Part shown: positions 1-7,484 of the stretch, one piece after another
Position numbering within the stretch: position 1 is the stretch's first letter
Layout: every line of letters starts with the position of its first letter
NCBI GenBank assembly: GCA_038818725.1
Contig: JAWAYL010000011.1
Location: 1 to 29,648, forward strand
Source: JACIWB01 sp038818725
GTDB taxonomy: Archaea; Thermoplasmatota; E2; UBA202; JdFR-43
DNA length: 29,648 nt
Reading direction: 5' to 3'
Translations under genes and position numbers: made by a program
Notes under the pieces: generated by a model
Told to the model about the DNA's origin: nothing
Databases searched by the model: none
Seen by the model: only the letters and a program-made list of their open reading frames with translations

Positions 1-27
1 AGAGATGTAACATCTGTTGGTGAACAG

Positions 28-340
28 TAGGAGTTATTTGTATCTCAGCAGGTGAATGGAGAAGCGGCTATAGTTATGATTCTCCTAGTTTAGTAAATAT
101 GCTTTCATCTACAGATATTGTTCCAGGAAAGTATCTATACGCAGATGTTGGAGACGATTATTTTTGCTATTCCTTATGTTTTAATAAAGGCTAGAAGGCA
201 TTTTTGGAGGATTAGGAACCAAAAGATTGTTATTCTCAAGATTTAAAAAAGAAAACATGAGAAGAAAGCATGTTATTGCAATGGCAATTTGTCACAATTT
301 ACAAACATATATGACTATTTTTTTGCGTTTTTATTTCTAT
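28..340 (+). pseudogene. IS5-like transposase remnant (3' part)
   Basis: Conceptual translation, allowing frameshifts and stops, gives pieces resembling the C-terminal half of IS5-type DDE transposases. Around 75-165 it reads roughly YSYDSPSLVNMLSS followed by KYLYADVGDDYFCYSLC, which fits the family's H/YDSP...ADxGYDS block carrying the second catalytic Asp. Around 205-325 it reads FGGLGTKRLLFSRFKKEN and RRKHVIAMAICHNLQTYM, which resembles the C-terminal helix. Stop codons at about 193 and frame changes make it non-functional. The 5' part lies outside the window. Family assignment is by motif memory only. Confidence 0.55.
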
Positions 341-440
341 AATCTCTACTACATATGGAATTGACGATAAAATTTAAAAAAATTTAGTGTGCTTTACAAA
401 TTAAAGCATAGAACTATTTTTCGACAACCCCTATTAGGCT

Positions 441-947
441 GTAGTGCCAAGAATTTGAAAATCTCTCCGATTCTTTTTCAGGAGGAGATGCACATGCTAC
501 AACAATTATTAGAAATTAATTCCAAAAAATATTTTTCGTTGGGATAAAATGAAGATAGAAATTAAGTTAATCGCTACCCTCTAAGCAGGAATTTCTTTGC
601 GGAAAGTAAATCTTAGAGATTTTGAGGAATTTAGTCACTTTGAAACAATGGTATCATAAACTAAGCCAACTATTTACTAATTGATGGTAACAAAATGACT
701 TCGATTGATGTAATAAAATTTGTGAGGAAAATTCTCATATATTGTGAAAATAAACCATTGATCAAAATAGCCACACCTCCATCATAGAGAGGCATTGCAA
801 AGAATGGGCTTAAGATATGAAAATGAAACATTTGAAGAAAGAAATGCGATAGAGGGATGGTTCAGCATCCTTAAAGCAAGATTGAAAAGATTCTGGAAAC
901 GCTTTCCTTCAAATGCTTCAAAGGAGATAAAAGTTTGTTGACACTGC
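441..947 (+). mobile_element. Decayed IS6-like insertion sequence
   Basis: The left end (GTAGTGCCAAGAATTTG, 441-457) and right end (GTTGACACTGC, about 937-947) form imperfect terminal inverted repeats matching those of the short element at 5348-5603. Inside is a broken transposase. The start reads ATTIIR at about 497-515, and the C-terminal half reads CENKPLIKIA, then LRYENETFEERNAIEGWFSI, then RFWKRFPSNASKE, ending with a stop near 938. This matches the IS6-family transposases of Thermococcales and relatives. The middle with the first catalytic Asp is deleted or scrambled. The flanks ATTAGGCT (433-440) and TTTAGGCG (948-955) look like a decayed 8-bp target duplication (6 of 8 identical). Confidence 0.75.
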
Positions 948-990
948 TTTAGGCGCCATAACACAACACTGCCCGACCATACAAATCTTA

Positions 991-1000
991 AAATATAAAT
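991..1000 (+). promoter_or_regulatory. TATA box for the 64-aa membrane protein
   Basis: ATATAAATAT is centred 25 bp upstream of the ATG at 1021. This spacing predicts transcription starting at or very near the start codon (leaderless mRNA). Confidence 0.55.
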
Positions 1001-1020
1001 ATTTCTACTGGCTTAAACTT

Positions 1021-1215
1021 ATGAATCCAGTTATAATATTCCTAATAATTGCATTTTTTGTAATTTTAATTGCTCTCTGGAAAATAGTGAAAGTTGCGAT
1101 AAAAATATTGGTTATATTACTCTTGATATTTCTTATATTTATGATTATATACAAGTTCCCTAAATTAACCGAGATTTTTAAGAATATCTTCACTTACCTA
1201 TTGTTTATTGAATAA
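1021..1215 (+). CDS. Small two-helix membrane protein (64 aa), unknown function
   Basis: I do not recognise a family. The protein is almost entirely hydrophobic: two helices at about residues 3-22 and 25-45, joined by a short basic stretch (WKIVKVAIK), then a soluble tail with a final hydrophobic segment. A TATA box sits 25 bp before the ATG, the spacing used by clearly real genes here, which supports expression. It lies between the IS6-like remnant and the 3' end of the M28 peptidase gene on the other strand. An overlapping antisense ORF (1005-1193) is judged a shadow because it lacks such a promoter. The reading remains uncertain given its small size. Confidence 0.45.
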   Translation: MNPVIIFLIIAFFVILIALWKIVKVAIKILVILLLIFLIFMIIYKFPKLTEIFKNIFTYLLFIE

Positions 1216-1360
1216 ATCATAAAATTTAGAAGAATTGACTTGCGAGATTTACAGAACAATTTTGCTAACAGTTAGCTTTATAAAAAAACAATTTACCATG
1301 TCAACAGAGGAAGTGGTTAGCCTGAGTTTATCATGCTTATCATATCCGTTAATTTATTTT

Positions 1361-2551
1361 TTACCCTACATAAGGAGAGAATATGATTATATCCATTTCG
1401 TCTCTCGAAATCTCTTCACCATAAGCATAAACTTCTATTTCGTGTCTTCCAAATAGCAAAACATTTAACTTCCATTCATAAGGAGGGAAATAATCCCAAT
1501 GCCATGCTCTCTCATCAACTGCAAATATCACTTTTTCAACATTCCCCTCTACTTCAGCAACTATATTTACTCTTCCTATTGCAATTGTTATTCCTCTTAG
1601 CCTTGAAAACCAGTTTTTAGCAATTATCGGAAACAATGCTCTATTAAAAACATAAAAGTAGCCTTCTTTTGGCTCCTTTATTGAAACATAATTTTTAATT
1701 TTTTTGTTTGCAAGCTCATTTAATAAGCTAGTCAAAAATCTTGTTGCCTTTGTAAGATATGTGAAATTTATTTTATCTATACTGTCTTGCAGTGAATGCC
1801 CATATGGATAGCTATCATAGTGGGCAAAGAAAACACTATCATAACCATAATCTATATATGCTTGATGGTCTGCTCCAGGATAATTTGGAACTATTTCAAC
1901 ATTCATTTTTATTTTTTCGTAATATTTTTCTGCAACATCCTTTGCAAAATCCGCAATCCATCTTGCTCTTTCTGGAGTAAAGCATCTTATATAATTTCCT
2001 CCCTTGCTTGTATTTGCATAACCTATCATGTCAACATTAACTACCGCTATTATCTTTTCATTGTTTTCATATACATGTCTTGCATGGAGATAGCTTCCAT
2101 AAGCACCCACTTCTTCCCCACTATAAACTATAAAATGAATTGTGTGCATAAATCTATATTTGCTCATAACCTTTGCAATTGCAAGCACCCCCGCAACTCC
2201 GGAGCCATTATCATCTGCACCTGGTGAGGTTTCTGTGGTGTCGATATGTGCCCCTATGATTACGGAATATTCGTCCCCTGGTAGGGTTGCAATTATATCA
2301 TTATCTTCGAACCCGCTTATTTGCCATTTAAATCTCTCTACTTTAAGCCCCATAGATAAAAATTCATTATAAACCCATTCTTCAGCATCTTCACATGCAT
2401 TTCTTCCAGTATAGCGCACTCCAAAATCGCAAATTTTTGTAAGATAGTATTTAAGCATCTCTTCACTTATCTCATCATATATCTCATCTGATCTCGCTGG
2501 CAAAACAGAAATAATAAGGATTGAGAAAACCAGATAAGCTTTAAATTTCAT
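1361..2551 (-). CDS. Secreted M28-family zinc peptidase with C-terminal Ig-like domain
   Basis: The 396-aa protein begins with a signal peptide (about residues 1-21), so it should act outside the membrane. The M28 (aminopeptidase Y-type) co-catalytic zinc site is complete: GAHIDTT with H102, GADDNGSG with D113/D114, YSGEE with E146/E147, NVDMIGY with D174, and YGHSLQDSIDK with H252. Family members remove N-terminal residues or cleave small peptides. Residues from about 290 to the end look like an all-beta, Ig-like domain, reading EIEVYAYGEE near the end, common in secreted archaeal peptidases. A TATA-like AATAAATC lies about 26 bp before the ATG. It is divergent from the AmrS-like gene, 98 bp away. 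Exact substrate is unknown. Confidence 0.9.
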   Translation of the reverse strand: MKFKAYLVFSILIISVLPARSDEIYDEISEEMLKYYLTKICDFGVRYTGRNACEDAEEWVYNEFLSMGLKVERFKWQISGFEDNDIIATLPGDEYSVIIGAHIDTTETSPGADDNGSGVAGVLAIAKVMSKYRFMHTIHFIVYSGEEVGAYGSYLHARHVYENNEKIIAVVNVDMIGYANTSKGGNYIRCFTPERARWIADFAKDVAEKYYEKIKMNVEIVPNYPGADHQAYIDYGYDSVFFAHYDSYPYGHSLQDSIDKINFTYLTKATRFLTSLLNELANKKIKNYVSIKEPKEGYFYVFNRALFPIIAKNWFSRLRGITIAIGRVNIVAEVEGNVEKVIFAVDERAWHWDYFPPYEWKLNVLLFGRHEIEVYAYGEEISRDEMDIIIFSPYVG

Positions 2552-2621
2552 AATAAGAAATGTTTTTCCAAGATTTATTCTTTTCTTACCTCGCTATGCA
2601 CTTTAACCATTTATACAATCC

Positions 2622-2637
2622 AAATTTATTTAAATAA
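2622..2637 (+). promoter_or_regulatory. TATA box of the AmrS-like gene
   Basis: An AT-rich TTTATTTAAATAA run (2625-2637) lies about 20 bp before the ATG at 2650, in the 98-bp divergent gap shared with the M28 peptidase gene. Confidence 0.5.
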
Positions 2638-2649
2638 ATTATTTTAATT

Positions 2650-3651
2650 ATGGAGAAAGAAGCAATGTTCTGGAGTATAAAGGAAGGAAAAATTCAATGC
2701 AATTTATGCCCTCATAACTGCATTATTAGAGAAGGAAGAAGAGGGATATGTGGGGTTAGAGAGGCAAGAGATGGAAAGCTATTTACTCTTATATATGCAT
2801 CCGTCTCCTCCGCCTGCCCTGACCCGATTGAAAAGAAACCATTATTCCATTTCTATCCAGGAACACTTGTTTATTCTCTTGGTAGCGTTGGATGCAATTT
2901 AAAATGTATGCATTGCCAGAATTATTCAATAAGTCAGGTTATGCCCGAGGAATATTATCTTGATGAAATTTTGCCTGAAGAAGCGATTGAGAGAGCGAAA
3001 AAATGCTGTGAAGGAATTGCATGGACATATAACGAGCCAACGATATGGATAGAATACGCTCTTGATTCAGCAAAGATTGCAAAAAAGAATGGCCTTTATA
3101 CTGTTTTTGTTACAAACGGTTATATAAATGAAGACGCAGTTCATGAAGTAGCTAAACATATTGATGCCGCCAACATAGATGTGAAAGCATTTACAAAAGA
3201 TTTTTACAAAAAGATATGCAAAGCAAAAATTGAACCAGTGCTTGATGCCTGCAAAAGTTATAAAAATAAAGGTGTTCATGTAGAAATAACATATCTTATT
3301 ATACCAACGAAAAATGATGATAAAGAAGAAATAAAAAAATTTTGTAAATGGGTTTTAGAAGAGTTAGGAAATGAACAGGTTATTCATTTCACCGCTTTCT
3401 ATCCTCATTACAAAATGAATTATTTGCCCCCTACACCTTTAAAAAAACTCTTGGAAGCATATGAAATTGCAAAGAAAGAAGAATTGGAGTATATATATCT
3501 TGGAAATGTCCCTCATGGAGAATATGAAAATACTTATTGTCCAGATTGCAAAAATTTGCTTATAGAAAGGTACGGATTTTCTTCAAGAATAATTGGCTTA
3601 AGGAATGGGAAATGCAATGTATGTGGAAAAAAGATAAATGTGATACATTAA
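2650..3651 (+). CDS. amrS: AmrS-like radical SAM protein (COG1180 type)
   Basis: The 333-aa protein belongs to the radical SAM family called AmmeMemoRadiSam-system AmrS, related to pyruvate-formate-lyase activating enzymes. The [4Fe-4S]/SAM motif is GCNLKCMHC with C82, C86 and C89. An N-terminal Cys cluster (C17, C20, C24, C34; CNLCPHNC...GICG) is typical of the subgroup, and the C-terminus carries a zinc-ribbon-like pair, C297/C300 and C322/C325. The biochemical substrate of the family is not established. The usual partners (MEMO and AMMECR1 proteins) are not in this window. It is followed 41 bp later by the THEP1/trm1 pair, which has its own TATA box, so it is probably a single-gene unit. 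Confidence 0.88.
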   Translation: MEKEAMFWSIKEGKIQCNLCPHNCIIREGRRGICGVREARDGKLFTLIYASVSSACPDPIEKKPLFHFYPGTLVYSLGSVGCNLKCMHCQNYSISQVMPEEYYLDEILPEEAIERAKKCCEGIAWTYNEPTIWIEYALDSAKIAKKNGLYTVFVTNGYINEDAVHEVAKHIDAANIDVKAFTKDFYKKICKAKIEPVLDACKSYKNKGVHVEITYLIIPTKNDDKEEIKKFCKWVLEELGNEQVIHFTAFYPHYKMNYLPPTPLKKLLEAYEIAKKEELEYIYLGNVPHGEYENTYCPDCKNLLIERYGFSSRIIGLRNGKCNVCGKKINVIH

Positions 3652-3662
3652 AAAACATATGA

Positions 3663-3677
3663 TTTTTAAATTTAAAT
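3663..3677 (+). promoter_or_regulatory. TATA box of the THEP1-trm1 unit
   Basis: TTTTTAAATTTAAAT lies with its centre about 24 bp before the ATG at 3693, predicting a leaderless transcript for the two overlapping genes downstream. Confidence 0.5.
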
Positions 3678-3692
3678 GTATTTACTTTTATT

Positions 3693-4241
3693 ATGGATGT
3701 GGTTCCAAAAATTGGTATAACAGGAGCGCCAAGAGTTGGAAAAACAGAAGGTTTAATTAGAATTATGGAAAGATTGAAAGATAAATATACTTTCGGAGGG
3801 ATGATTACAAAAGAAATAGAAGAAAATGGTGAAAGAGTGGGATTTAAAATAATTGATTTAATGACAAAAGAGGAAAGAATTTTTGCTCATGTTAATATTG
3901 AGTCTTCCTATAGAGTAGGAAAATATAAAATAAATTTGAAAGTTCTTGATGAGTTTGGTATACCAGCTATAGAGAGAGCTATAAAAGATGAAGGAGTAGA
4001 TATTGTTGTTGTGGATGAAGTTGGTAAAATGGAACTAGAGAGCAAAAAATTCAGAGAAACAATTAAAGAAGTTCTAGATTGTGAGAAGCCAGCATTGATA
4101 ACATTGCATAAGAAGTCGAGAGATGCAACATTACAGGGAATAAGAAATAGAAACAATGTAAGGATATTGGAAATTACTCCAAAGAATAGGAATCTTCTGC
4201 CATATAAAATAGAAAAAATTTTAGAAGAAGAAGGAGTTTAA
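3693..4241 (+). CDS. THEP1-type nucleoside-triphosphatase
   Basis: The 182-aa P-loop protein matches the archaeal THEP1 family (COG1618), which hydrolyses NTPs and whose physiological role is unclear; nucleotide kinase activity has also been considered. Walker A is GAPRVGKT (11-18), Walker B is DIVVVDEVG (103-111) followed by the family signature KMELES. ITLHKKSRD (136-144) and a late Arg-rich stretch complete the pattern. Length is normal for the family. The stop codon shares its last A with the start of trm1 (TAATG), so translation of the two is probably coupled. The link to tRNA methylation is only positional. Confidence 0.88.
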   Translation: MDVVPKIGITGAPRVGKTEGLIRIMERLKDKYTFGGMITKEIEENGERVGFKIIDLMTKEERIFAHVNIESSYRVGKYKINLKVLDEFGIPAIERAIKDEGVDIVVVDEVGKMELESKKFRETIKEVLDCEKPALITLHKKSRDATLQGIRNRNNVRILEITPKNRNLLPYKIEKILEEEGV

Positions 4242-5326
4242 TGATAAAAGAGGGGAGGACGGAAATAAATATTATAGGATTTGAGGCATATAGGGGGCCA
4301 GGTAAAAAGAAAGCAAGCTTTTATAATCCAACATTTGAAATTGATAGAGATATAGAAGTCATATTCTGCCAGTTTATCGCGAATAAAGGAGCAAAAAAAT
4401 TTTTGGACGCATTTTCATCAACTGGCATAAGAGGAATAAGAATAGCAAAAGAAGTTGATGGAGATATAGAAGTCCATGTAAATGAAATAAACCCTTTATC
4501 ATTTGATATTCTAAAGAAGAATGTTAGCTTGAACAATGTAAATATAATAATGCATAGTGAAGATATAAAAAAACTTTTACTTAACTATAAATACGATTAT
4601 ATAAATATCGATCCCTATGGCTCACCTGCATATTTTATTCCGTCTCTTTCGAACGGATTGAGAAAAATTGGATATTTTTCAGTTACTGCAACAGATGTTG
4701 CTACTCTTTGTGGAGTTTATAAAAAAAGTTGCATAAGGAGATATGGAGCAATTCCGATGAGGGGGCAGGCAATGAAAGAAATAGGGATAAGAATTCTTTT
4801 AGCCTTCATAGCAAAAAGCTTAGCAATTTTTGATTATTGTTTTTCTCCAATATTAAGCTATTCATACAGCCATTTTTTCAGGATATATGGGATGGCGGAA
4901 AAAGGCGCCCGAAAGGCGGACAGTGTGATGAATAAAATAGGATGGATATACTGGAGGGATGGCTGGAACTACTGCAATTTTGAGGATATTCCAGATAAAA
5001 ATTTCTGTGGCCCATTATGGATTGGTGAAATGCATAGTTCATTTTTTTTAAACGAAATTGAAGAAATATTAAATGAAAAAGAGTTAAGAAAAAAGAGAGA
5101 GATAAAGCGGTTGCTTGATTTATGGAAAGAGGAAAAAAATCTTCCAATACTTTTTTATGAAACAAGTTATATAGCAAGAGAAATTAAAGTAAAACAGCCA
5201 AAAATATCTAAAATAATAGATGGATTAAGAAGCGTTGGTTATATAGCTGGGAGAACTCATTTCTCCCAATGCGCATTTAAAACCAATGCTCCTTATGAAG
5301 AAATAAAAAATATTTTCCGAAAATAA
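4241..5326 (+). CDS. trm1: tRNA (guanine26-N2)-dimethyltransferase Trm1
   Basis: Trm1 uses S-adenosylmethionine to make N2,N2-dimethylguanosine at G26 of tRNA. In this 361-aa protein the family signature FYNPTFEIDRD is at 27-37, SAM motif I (LDAFSSTGIRGIR) at 55-67, NEINP at 81-85, and the catalytic motif IDPYGSP at 123-129. TATDVATLCGVY and the C/RRYG segment follow at 149-169, and a C-terminal winged-helix-like domain reads QPKISKIIDGLRSVGY near residue 325. Length is typical of archaeal Trm1. It overlaps the upstream NTPase gene by one base. A MITE is inserted only about 20 bp after the stop codon, apparently without harming the gene. Confidence 0.95.
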   Translation: MIKEGRTEINIIGFEAYRGPGKKKASFYNPTFEIDRDIEVIFCQFIANKGAKKFLDAFSSTGIRGIRIAKEVDGDIEVHVNEINPLSFDILKKNVSLNNVNIIMHSEDIKKLLLNYKYDYINIDPYGSPAYFIPSLSNGLRKIGYFSVTATDVATLCGVYKKSCIRRYGAIPMRGQAMKEIGIRILLAFIAKSLAIFDYCFSPILSYSYSHFFRIYGMAEKGARKADSVMNKIGWIYWRDGWNYCNFEDIPDKNFCGPLWIGEMHSSFFLNEIEEILNEKELRKKREIKRLLDLWKEEKNLPILFYETSYIAREIKVKQPKISKIIDGLRSVGYIAGRTHFSQCAFKTNAPYEEIKNIFRK

Positions 5327-5338
5327 GGATTTTCTCTG

Positions 5339-5347
5339 GCACAAATA
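5339..5347. repeat. Target-site duplication, left copy
   Basis: GCACAAATA directly precedes the left inverted repeat of the MITE and is repeated exactly at 5604-5612. IS6-family elements normally make 8-bp duplications; the ninth base may be chance or an element base. Confidence 0.8.
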
Positions 5348-5603
5348 GGTAGTGTCAAGAATTTGAAAATTTAAAAAATAAGAAATACCTCTCCTGATTC
5401 TTTTTCAGGAAGGGATGCTACAACAATTATTAGAATTTTAGAGAGAAAAATATTTTTCGTTGGGATAAAATGGAGATAGAAATTAAGTTAATCGCTATTC
5501 TGGAAACGCTTTCCTTCAAATGCTTCAAAGGAAAGCGTCGAAAGATGGCTAATTGCTTTCGTAGTCCTTTATAACCTGGAGGTAAAAATTTGTTGACACT
5601 ACC
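5348..5603 (+). mobile_element. IS6-derived MITE, 256 bp
   Basis: A non-autonomous element with terminal inverted repeats GGTAGTGTCAAGAA (left) and, read on the other strand, GGTAGTGTCAACAA (right). It keeps both ends of an IS6-like transposase gene: a 5' part reading MEIEIKLIAI at about 5470-5499, joined directly to a 3' part reading FWKRFPSNASKESVERWLIA with tail FVVLYNLEVKIC and stop at about 5594. The whole catalytic core is missing. It shares most of its sequence with the decayed copy at 441-947. The flanking GCACAAATA repeats are exact, which points to a relatively recent transposition powered by an intact relative elsewhere. Confidence 0.88.
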
Positions 5604-5612
5604 GCACAAATA
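5604..5612. repeat. Target-site duplication, right copy
   Basis: GCACAAATA directly follows the right inverted repeat of the MITE and is identical to 5339-5347. Confidence 0.8.
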
Positions 5613-5627
5613 TATATATCGGAAAAG

Positions 5628-5637
5628 ATTTATAAAG
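5628..5637 (+). promoter_or_regulatory. TATA box of the ferredoxin gene
   Basis: ATTTATAAAG is centred about 25 bp before the ATG at 5657. It lies only 25 bp from the MITE end, so the insertion has replaced everything upstream of the core promoter. Confidence 0.55.
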
Positions 5638-5656
5638 AAAGAAATAATTTCCAACT

Positions 5657-5872
5657 ATGATAAAGAAATTTAAATCATCTACAGGAGAAATTGTGATTGA
5701 AATAGATTACAATAAATGCAACGGCGCCGCGAAGTGCGTGGAGGTTTGCCCAGTTGGAATATATGAGTTAAAGGATGGAAAAGCGGTTGCAAACAATGTG
5801 GATGATTGCATCGAATGCTGTGCATGCGTTGAATCTTGCCCAAACAATGCAATAAAACATAGCTCTTGCTGA
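5657..5872 (+). CDS. Two-cluster ferredoxin, probably 7Fe type (71 aa)
   Basis: A small soluble electron carrier. Cluster-binding motif two is complete: CIECCACVESCP with C52, C55, C58 and C62. Motif one reads KCNGAAKCVEVCP: C21, C27 and C31 are present, but the second Cys position holds Ala24. In related archaeal ferredoxins a non-Cys at this site goes with a [3Fe-4S] cluster, so one 3Fe and one 4Fe cluster are likely. An N-terminal beta segment of about 15 residues precedes the motifs. The stop codon overlaps the ATG of the next gene (TGATG), so the two are translationally linked even though the partner is secreted. Confidence 0.9.
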   Translation: MIKKFKSSTGEIVIEIDYNKCNGAAKCVEVCPVGIYELKDGKAVANNVDDCIECCACVESCPNNAIKHSSC

Positions 5873-6783
5873 TGAAATTTATCCTATTTTTGATATCTTT
5901 TTCCCTTATTTTTCAAAACATATATGAAATTGAATTGAAAGACGACGCTTTTCATTCTTCTTTGCCTTTTCATATTGAAACTTGGTATTTTGAGGCAATT
6001 TTTGAAAATTACAGCATTGTTTTTATGATTACTATTTTGCCAGATATTTTTGCAATGATAGGAGAACATTTTTATTTTAATGGAGAAAAAATATATGAAG
6101 AGAGAAAAATTTACAAATCTTTTATTATCTCTGATGAATATCCTCTTTTAATAGTTGATAATAAAACAATTATGGAAGGTTATATTGGGACTGAAGGAGA
6201 AATATGCTATAACATCTTCTATACTGGAAATAATTTTGGTATAAATTTTCATTTTGAAAATAAAACAAAAGGATGGAAAACAATACCAGATTTTTGGCTT
6301 TCTTTGCCAAATATGGTTGTTGAGGGAGAAATATTTATAAATAATTCATTTGAGCATGTAAAAGGAAAGGGATATCATGACCACAACATTTTCTATTTAA
6401 AATCAATATTCAGCAAGGGCTATTTTGATGGTAAATTGATAGAAGAAAATTTTTCAATTGTATGGGGGAAAATAATTGGTAAAGAAGAATTTATAATATT
6501 CAGCAATGAAAGTTTCTTCTTGATGGAGAATATTTCATTCTCTATGGGCGATTATATATTTGATCACGGAAAAATTATACCATCTTCATTCTATATTTAT
6601 GGTAAAAATAGCAATGTTGAAGTTTCTTTAAATTTTAAAGCCACATCAATTCATTATATAAGGCTACCATTTATAAATTACTGGAGATACCATGTGATTG
6701 TAACCGGAAAAATATTTATAGATGGATTTGAAAAAGAAATAAATAGTTTTGAAATAATGGAATACATGAATTTTCTTCTTTAA
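5872..6783 (+). CDS. Secreted CrtC/AttH-like lipocalin-fold protein
   Basis: A 303-aa protein with a hydrophobic N-terminal signal (about residues 1-17). Start chosen at 5872, where ATG overlaps the ferredoxin stop; a TTG two codons earlier is less likely. Features recalling the AttH/CrtC (hydroxyneurosporene synthase, tocopherol-cyclase-like) superfamily are HIETWYFEAIF at 34-44, GKGYHDHNIF at 165-174 and FSIVWGKIIG near 195-204. In that superfamily the Trp-Tyr and HDHN segments lie in the ligand pocket. Members hydrate carotenoids or bind lipids, but many are uncharacterised, so I assign only the fold. Several N-x-S/T sites could be glycosylated. The 3' end overlaps the flavin reductase gene by 4 bp, tail to tail. 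Confidence 0.6.
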   Translation: MKFILFLISFSLIFQNIYEIELKDDAFHSSLPFHIETWYFEAIFENYSIVFMITILPDIFAMIGEHFYFNGEKIYEERKIYKSFIISDEYPLLIVDNKTIMEGYIGTEGEICYNIFYTGNNFGINFHFENKTKGWKTIPDFWLSLPNMVVEGEIFINNSFEHVKGKGYHDHNIFYLKSIFSKGYFDGKLIEENFSIVWGKIIGKEEFIIFSNESFFLMENISFSMGDYIFDHGKIIPSSFYIYGKNSNVEVSLNFKATSIHYIRLPFINYWRYHVIVTGKIFIDGFEKEINSFEIMEYMNFLL

Positions 6784-7283
6784 TCTTTTATATATGTAGG
6801 AGCAAATTTAGGCACTCTACCTTTAATTTCATGATAATATGCATATGTCATTGGTTTTTCATCACTTAATATTTCTCCATCAATTACCTTTCCAAAAAAT
6901 ATTGTATGGGTAAATATATCAATTTTTTCAATTACCTCACAATCAAGATATGCTATGGAATAATCAATTGGAATTGGAGCCCCACTCTTCCCTGTTTTAT
7001 AATTTAAATTCTCAAATTTTTTTATTTCCCTTCCACTTCTGAAGCCAAATTTTCCTATAAATGGCAGAGGTGTTTTTTCACTTAATATCGAAATGCTGAA
7101 AACTTTGCTTTCTTCTATGAATTCATGTGTTAAATTCTCTTTATTTATACATGCTGCTATAACTGGCGGCTCTGAGCAAACCTGAAAAACAGAATTTGCA
7201 ATTTGCCCATTTATCTCATCACCTTTTTTAGAAGACACAATATATAGCCCGTAACTTATCTTGTGAAGAGCTTTTTTATCCAT
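6780..7283 (-). CDS. FMN-binding flavin reductase-like protein
   Basis: A 167-aa split-barrel protein of the flavin reductase-like family. Features are the N-terminal LHKISYGLYIVSSKKGDEING, ending in the FMN-contacting N-G-x-x-A-N-S-V-F-Q segment (25-34), EPPVIAACINKENLTHEFI, and the late A-Y-L-D-C-E-V motif with HTIFFGKVIDGE near 127-138. The family reduces flavins with NAD(P)H or passes electrons to rubredoxin-type partners; FprA and rubredoxin occur in this window but not next to it. A TATA-like AAAATATAAATT about 25 bp before the ATG separates it from tRNA-Leu just upstream on the same strand. Confidence 0.88.
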   Translation of the reverse strand: MDKKALHKISYGLYIVSSKKGDEINGQIANSVFQVCSEPPVIAACINKENLTHEFIEESKVFSISILSEKTPLPFIGKFGFRSGREIKKFENLNYKTGKSGAPIPIDYSIAYLDCEVIEKIDIFTHTIFFGKVIDGEILSDEKPMTYAYYHEIKGRVPKFAPTYIKD

Positions 7284-7313
7284 GTGAAAAATCTTCCTAT
7301 AATTTATATTTTA

Positions 7314-7396
7314 TGCGAGGGGCCGGATTTGAACCGGCGATGGCCTTCGCCAGCAGATCTTGAGTCTGCCGCCTTTCCTGGCTTGGCTACCCTCGC
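7314..7396 (-). tRNA. tRNA-Leu (CAA anticodon)
   Basis: Read on the minus strand the acceptor stem is GCGAGGG/CCCTCGC with discriminator A. The anticodon arm is GCAGA-CTCAAGA-TCTGC, giving anticodon CAA for UUG codons. A long variable arm (TGGCGAAGGCCA) marks a class II tRNA, and the T arm is CCGGTTCAAATCCGG. CCA is not encoded. No intron is seen. The flavin reductase gene starts 30 bp downstream. Confidence 0.95.
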
Positions 7397-7454
7397 TGAT
7401 TAATAATATTTTTTAATTTTTAAACTTATTTTCGGCAATCCTTATTTTTACATA

Positions 7455-7465
7455 ATATTAAATAT
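7455..7465 (+). promoter_or_regulatory. TATA box of the VIT-like gene
   Basis: ATATTAAATAT is centred about 25 bp before the ATG at 7485. Confidence 0.5.
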
Positions 7466-7484
7466 TTTTCTTGGAATACAATAT

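Noticed and set aside
782..964. 60-aa minus-strand ORF
   Set aside because: Antisense of the IS6-like transposase remnant.
1005..1193. Minus-strand 62-aa ORF opposite the small membrane protein
   Set aside because: It is the antisense of a hydrophobic gene, and only the plus-strand frame has a TATA box at the right distance.
1235..1456. 73-aa plus-strand ORF
   Set aside because: Half of it is antisense to the M28 peptidase C-terminus; composition is not protein-like and no promoter fits.
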